Positions 61,135 through 64,000 of a stretch of DNA of 64,000 nucleotides are shown piece after piece (positions within the stretch are counted from its first letter, which is position 1; each line of letters opens with the position of its first letter). The notes below the pieces were generated by a model that searched no databases, had not been told where the DNA came from, and saw only the letters and a list, made by a program, of their open reading frames with translations. The translations under genes and the position numbers were made by a program. The stretch comes from Bacillales bacterium. Its GTDB lineage: Bacteria > Bacillota > Bacilli > Bacillales > DASSOY01. The DNA lies in NCBI GenBank assembly GCA_035700025.1, contig DASSOY010000063.1:1-64000 (forward strand). Reading direction: 5' to 3'.

Positions 61135-61163
61135 TTGCACACCGCTCGTTTTCGTACTATGAT
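61135..61163 (+). promoter_or_regulatory. Sigma-A promoter of the YugN-like gene
   Basis: TTGCAC (61135-61140) and TATGAT (61158-61163) are 17 bases apart on the plus strand, 83 bases before the ATG. The remaining part of the 280-base gap after ctaG shows no gene. Confidence 0.7.
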
Positions 61164-61246
61164 AGAATTTAGGCACAAGCATAAACGGGAAAAGAAAAAG
61201 CCGCGGCATGAAACGATTCACGGCTTCGATGTTAAGGAGGAAAATC

Positions 61247-61834
61247 ATGAATTTTGACAAGGCAGGCATTCAAGGACAAGTAGTACGGTTCTCCGACTTG
61301 GAGCATATCATGCACTCGTTGGAAATGATTCGCGGAGGACAATGGGACTGGGATCGCGTTACCTACGATCATAAATTCGAAAACCGCGATACCGGAGACA
61401 TCTATTATTTACGCGTACAAGGGGTTGCCGTGAAGGGCGAAATCGAACAATCCCACGCGGAAGTCAAGCTGTTAACGCCGATCTTGGGACATCATTATTA
61501 TCCGCACGGCATTGAATATGACGAAGAATTTCCTGAAGTATTGGTAAGAAAATGCAATGAAAAACTATCCCAGTTGAAAGAGTTGCTCGACGATGTTGAA
61601 CTTCGCGAGGCCAAGCCGTTGCAAGTCGAGGACGTGACGGATAAATTGTTCCACATTTCCGGGGTAGAGAACATCACGAACCTTCATGTTTGGAAAGACG
61701 GCGGGGAACCAGTGATGAGCTGTCACTTGATGATCGGAAATGACAGCGATCCAGACACCGTATTGCAAGCAGCGGAAGAGGTATTGAAAAACGAGCTCGG
61801 ATTCCGGCAGACGACATTGCAAATCGACCGGTAA
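61247..61834 (+). CDS. YugN-like protein with a C-terminal CDF-transporter-like domain
   Basis: The first 120 residues match the YugN family (GQWDWDRVTYDHKFE, YYLRVQGVAVKGEIE, LLTPILGHHYYPHGIEYDEE). The last 65 residues look like the cytoplasmic C-terminal domain of cation diffusion facilitators: HISGVENITNLHVWKDGG, a HLMIG strand and FRQTTLQI. There is no membrane segment. B. subtilis YugN is about 135 residues, this protein 195. AAGGAGG precedes the ATG. Function unknown; metal sensing is only a guess from the fold. Confidence 0.82.
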   Translation: MNFDKAGIQGQVVRFSDLEHIMHSLEMIRGGQWDWDRVTYDHKFENRDTGDIYYLRVQGVAVKGEIEQSHAEVKLLTPILGHHYYPHGIEYDEEFPEVLVRKCNEKLSQLKELLDDVELREAKPLQVEDVTDKLFHISGVENITNLHVWKDGGEPVMSCHLMIGNDSDPDTVLQAAEEVLKNELGFRQTTLQIDR

Positions 61835-61844
61835 CGACCAACGA

Positions 61845-61882
61845 AAACGCATGGGAATCATCGTCCCATGCGTTTGTTTTGT
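61845..61882 (+). terminator. Bidirectional terminator between the YugN-like and Asp23 genes
   Basis: A stem of 12 or more pairs (AAACGCATGGGA / TCCCATGCGTTT) with a 7-base loop, followed by TTGTTTTG on the plus strand and TTTTCGTT on the minus strand. It serves both convergent genes. Confidence 0.85.
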
Positions 61883-61885
61883 TCT

Positions 61886-62236
61886 TTATTCTTCCTCGAA
61901 CACGATTTGATCGACGAGCAAGTTGATCGTCCCGACTTTCATGCCCGTCATCATCTCCACGTCATGTTTGATCCGTTCCTGCAACCGAAAACATACATCG
62001 CCGACGTTTTCACCGAACCGGACGGCGACCTTTGCCTCAATCACCGTCTCGTCCTTTTCCGTATATACGGTTATGCCTCGTGCCGGTTGTTTGTGAACCA
62101 CGCGCGCAAACTCATCTTTAAGGCCCGGCACCGTGCCGAAAATGCCCGGCATTTCGCTGACAGCCGCTTCCGCAATGAGTGCGACAACCTCGTCGGTAAT
62201 ATGCAACGTCCCTTTGTTCAACGTTTTGACCATCAT
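61886..62236 (-). CDS. Asp23/Gls24 family envelope stress protein
   Basis: A 116-residue protein with GTLHITDEVVALIAEAAVSE, VPGLKDEFARV, RGITVYTEKDETVIEAKVAV and the C-terminal VGTINLLVDQIVF, the typical Asp23 pattern. It lacks a membrane segment. Related proteins are abundant near the membrane; the role of this one is not clear. GAGGTGG precedes the paired ATG codons at 62236 and 62233. Confidence 0.9.
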   Translation of the reverse strand: MMVKTLNKGTLHITDEVVALIAEAAVSEMPGIFGTVPGLKDEFARVVHKQPARGITVYTEKDETVIEAKVAVRFGENVGDVCFRLQERIKHDVEMMTGMKVGTINLLVDQIVFEEE

Positions 62237-62327
62237 CGTGACCACCTCTTCACATAATCCTTATTTTTATATACCCGTTTTATCGCTGAGTAAGTCCGAT
62301 TTCGCGATTTTTTCCTAAAAGAGGCCG

Positions 62328-62843
62328 TTACTTCTCAAAACCGCCGTCCAACCTTTTGGCCATATAAAACTCGTTGACAAGCTCATCATTGACGCAGAGC
62401 GAACCTTTCCGCATGCCTTCAATAGAAAAGCCGAATCGCGAATAGAGAAACATCGCCGGCCGATTATGCTCCATCACCGTCAATTCGAGACGGCGTATGC
62501 CTTTCAATCGCGCCCATTGCTCCAATCGCTCCAACAAGGCGCGTCCATACCCGCGCCCTCTGTACGCTTGCAGCAATCCAATGACAAGCGATGCCCTGTG
62601 CCGGTTTCTGCGAAGCGACCCCGCATGAGATTCTACAAATCCGACCGGTCGCTCGTCATCAAACACGGCGAAAATCGCGAGCCGCTCGGATTGTTCCGCC
62701 TCTTTTAACTGGCTTCGCATTTCCTCCAACGTTGTTTGCCTCTCGTCCGGTTCATACAACATGAATTCCGTTTCCCGATCCAGTTGCTTTTTCATTTCCA
62801 AAAAGGCCTCGGCATCTTCACAACGAATTTCGCGGATTTCCAT
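62328..62843 (-). CDS. GNAT-family N-acetyltransferase
   Basis: A 171-residue acetyltransferase with VGFVESHAGSLRRNRHRASL, the CoA loop LLQAYRGRGYGRALLERLE and the C-terminal LYSRFGFSIEGMRKGSL. This pattern is common in RimI/spermidine-like acetyltransferases of bacilli, substrate unknown. The start at 62843 follows AAAGGGGG. Confidence 0.88.
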   Translation of the reverse strand: MEIREIRCEDAEAFLEMKKQLDRETEFMLYEPDERQTTLEEMRSQLKEAEQSERLAIFAVFDDERPVGFVESHAGSLRRNRHRASLVIGLLQAYRGRGYGRALLERLEQWARLKGIRRLELTVMEHNRPAMFLYSRFGFSIEGMRKGSLCVNDELVNEFYMAKRLDGGFEK

Positions 62844-62893
62844 TTCCCTATTCCCCCTTTGCCGGCCGTGAAAGCATATTCTGCCTTCCTTTT

Positions 62894-63418
62894 TTAAAGC
62901 ACCGCTTTCCCATAACTTCTCGTTCGTTCCCACAGCAGAACGGTACCTTCGCTGCCGACGCATGTCATTCCGACCTTCTTTAATACTTTTATGGAAGGAT
63001 GATTTCCCTTATCACATTCGGCGCCAATCTTCCGAAGGGTACAATCTTCACGGAACGCCCAATCAATCAAAGCGTGCACCGCTTCGCTTGCGATCCCGCG
63101 ATTTCTGTAATTCGGATGCACCGAATAACCGATTTCTGCATAGCCGCGTACATCCCTTTTTCCGTGAAACCCGGCGTCGCCGACCAAGCGGCCTTCGCCT
63201 CGCAATATCAACAACCAAACGCCCCATCCAAGTGCGTTCGGCTGTTTTTCCAGTTGTTCAATGTACAGCGGCAAAAACCCTTTCAACTCTTCCGTCGGCC
63301 AATCGGCAGGCACGTCTGCACCGAGATGTTCCTGCAACGCCTGTCGTTCCAACAAAATCGCCCTCGCCGCCGGTAAAGAACAAGGGATCAGCCGCAATCG
63401 TTTCGTCATCAATTCCAA
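62894..63418 (-). CDS. GNAT-family N-acetyltransferase (RimJ/RimL type)
   Basis: A 174-residue acetyltransferase with LRLIPCSLPAARAIL, VGDAGFHGKRDVRGYAEIGY, the CoA loop NYRNRGIASEAVHALIDWAF and CDKGNHPSIKVLKKVGM. It resembles the group that modifies N-terminal or small-molecule amines. The start is a TTG (63418) eight bases after AGGAGGG; an in-frame ATG three codons later is the alternative. Confidence 0.88.
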   Translation of the reverse strand: MELMTKRLRLIPCSLPAARAILLERQALQEHLGADVPADWPTEELKGFLPLYIEQLEKQPNALGWGVWLLILRGEGRLVGDAGFHGKRDVRGYAEIGYSVHPNYRNRGIASEAVHALIDWAFREDCTLRKIGAECDKGNHPSIKVLKKVGMTCVGSEGTVLLWERTRSYGKAVL

Positions 63419-63456
63419 TCCTTGAACCCTCCTGTCACAACCAGCCGGTCGCCTCG

Positions 63457-63486
63457 AAAAAAAGACGGAATTCTGAGAATTCCGTC
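63457..63486 (-). terminator. Terminator of the DUF420 gene
   Basis: The minus strand has a 10-bp stem (GACGGAATTC / GAATTCCGTC) with a 3-base loop followed by seven T. It overlaps the stop codon of the gene. Confidence 0.9.
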
Positions 63487-63967
63487 AGCCTGTACCGAAA
63501 ATCGCTTGAAATAAGCTTGTCGTTGTTCCATGCGGAAAAAACACGTAAAGAAGCAAGTAAACGATCATTCCCGTCAATGCGGTAAAAAACCAGATCGTTG
63601 CCGTCCATGGCCCGAGCTTTCGATGCTTCACAAAATTTTTTTTCAATGCGAGCGTCAAAGTGACTGCACCGAACACACCGCCCGTCGTCGACAAGAGGAT
63701 GTGAAAAACGAGAAAAATCGTGTAGTACGGCAAATAACGGTCTGGCCCGCCGAAAGACGTGTTTCCGATGAAAATCGTGCGATACATGTAAATAATGAAA
63801 AAGGCGAGCGCAAACCCGGATGCCGTCAACATAAACCTCCGGTGCGTTTCGATCTTTCGCCGGCGAATGAAAGACCAGCCGAACGCCATTAAAACGGCGC
63901 TGACGACAATGCACCCCGTGCTGATCAATGGCAATAGTGCGATGGTGATTCCCCCCTCACAATGCAC
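63485..63967 (-). CDS. DUF420 membrane protein (CtaM/YozB type)
   Basis: Four hydrophobic segments and the family motifs SAVLMAFGWSFIRRRKIETH, YRTIFIGNTSFGGP, VFHILLSTTGGVFGAVTL and HRKLGPWTATIWFF. In bacteria with heme A, CtaM is needed for oxidase assembly; a ctaG gene lies 2.5 kb away. The start is uncertain: a GTG (63967) has GGGAGG only 4 bases upstream, inside a hairpin, whereas the strong site GGGGGG (63955-63950) points to an ATC at 63943, which would give a family-like N-terminus. No ATG or TTG is well placed. Confidence 0.85.
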   Translation of the reverse strand: MHCEGGITIALLPLISTGCIVVSAVLMAFGWSFIRRRKIETHRRFMLTASGFALAFFIIYMYRTIFIGNTSFGGPDRYLPYYTIFLVFHILLSTTGGVFGAVTLTLALKKNFVKHRKLGPWTATIWFFTALTGMIVYLLLYVFFPHGTTTSLFQAIFGTG

Positions 63968-63968
63968 G

Positions 63969-63991
63969 AAACCTCCCGTCGGGGAGGTTTG
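63969..63991 (-). terminator. Hairpin at the right window edge, possible terminator
   Basis: ACCTCCC and GGGAGGT form a tight hairpin with a 4-base loop upstream of the DUF420 gene. The following T-run is short on the minus strand. It may end a gene that lies beyond the window. Confidence 0.45.
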
Positions 63992-64000
63992 TGACGTTAT

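Overview
This window comes from an endospore-forming member of the Bacillaceae (Bacillota). The evidence is the gene content and order: the pyr operon with PyrR attenuators, the dcw division/wall cluster carrying spoVD and spoVE, the spoIIGA-sigE-sigG block, ylm genes next to divIVA, and the ylbC-ylbP series next to ctaG. bshC points to bacillithiol and ctaG to a caa3-type oxidase. Base composition is moderate (close to half G+C). Almost all genes lie on the minus strand; only ylbP, tmcAL/ylbM, ylbJ and a YugN-like gene are on the plus strand. I saw no rRNA, tRNA, CRISPR array, prophage or intact insertion sequence.

Layout, left to right (transcription mostly right to left). 1-9.3 kb: pyrR-pyrB-pyrC-carA-carB-pyrK-pyrD-pyrF, with a consensus promoter and two PyrR-dependent attenuators; pyrP is not in its usual place. 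9.3-11.6 kb: an inserted three-gene unit with its own promoter, coding for two small secreted proteins of unknown function and an ER-type (SipW-like) signal peptidase. 11.7-20.9 kb: rluD, lspA, a DksA-like gene, ileS with an Ile T-box, divIVA, ylmH, ylmG, sepF, ylmE, pgeF, ylmC. 21-23.9 kb: sigG, sigE, spoIIGA (prespore and mother-cell sigma factors and the pro-sigma-E protease). 23.9-42.8 kb: the dcw cluster from mraZ to ftsZ, complete except that murG is absent between spoVE and murB. 42.9-45.5 kb: bshC and a panE homologue. 45.7-48.9 kb: a three-gene biotin-dependent acyl-CoA carboxylase operon. 49-60 kb: ylbP, an rsfA-like regulator, rpmF, yceD, tmcAL, ylbL, ylbK, ylbJ, coaD, rsmD, ylbG, ylbF, ylbD, ylbC. 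60-64 kb: a PepSY-like secreted protein, ctaG, a YugN-like fusion, an Asp23 protein, two GNAT acetyltransferases and a DUF420 (CtaM-like) protein.

How it works together: the left part makes UMP under feedback from PyrR; the centre makes lipid II and builds and positions the division septum, then supplies the sigma cascade and spore-specific wall enzymes; the right part holds coenzyme A, bacillithiol, translation and respiratory-oxidase assembly functions.

Points most worth a second look: the secreted-protein/SipW-like cassette between rluD and pyrR; apparent ATT and ATC start codons for pyrR and pyrF; the missing murG; a YugN domain fused to a segment that looks like the C-terminal domain of CDF metal transporters; a four-box MraZ operator; and structured intergenic RNA candidates upstream of rsmD and upstream of the carboxylase operon. 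Start codons were chosen by hand from Shine-Dalgarno spacing and remembered family alignments; no database search was run.
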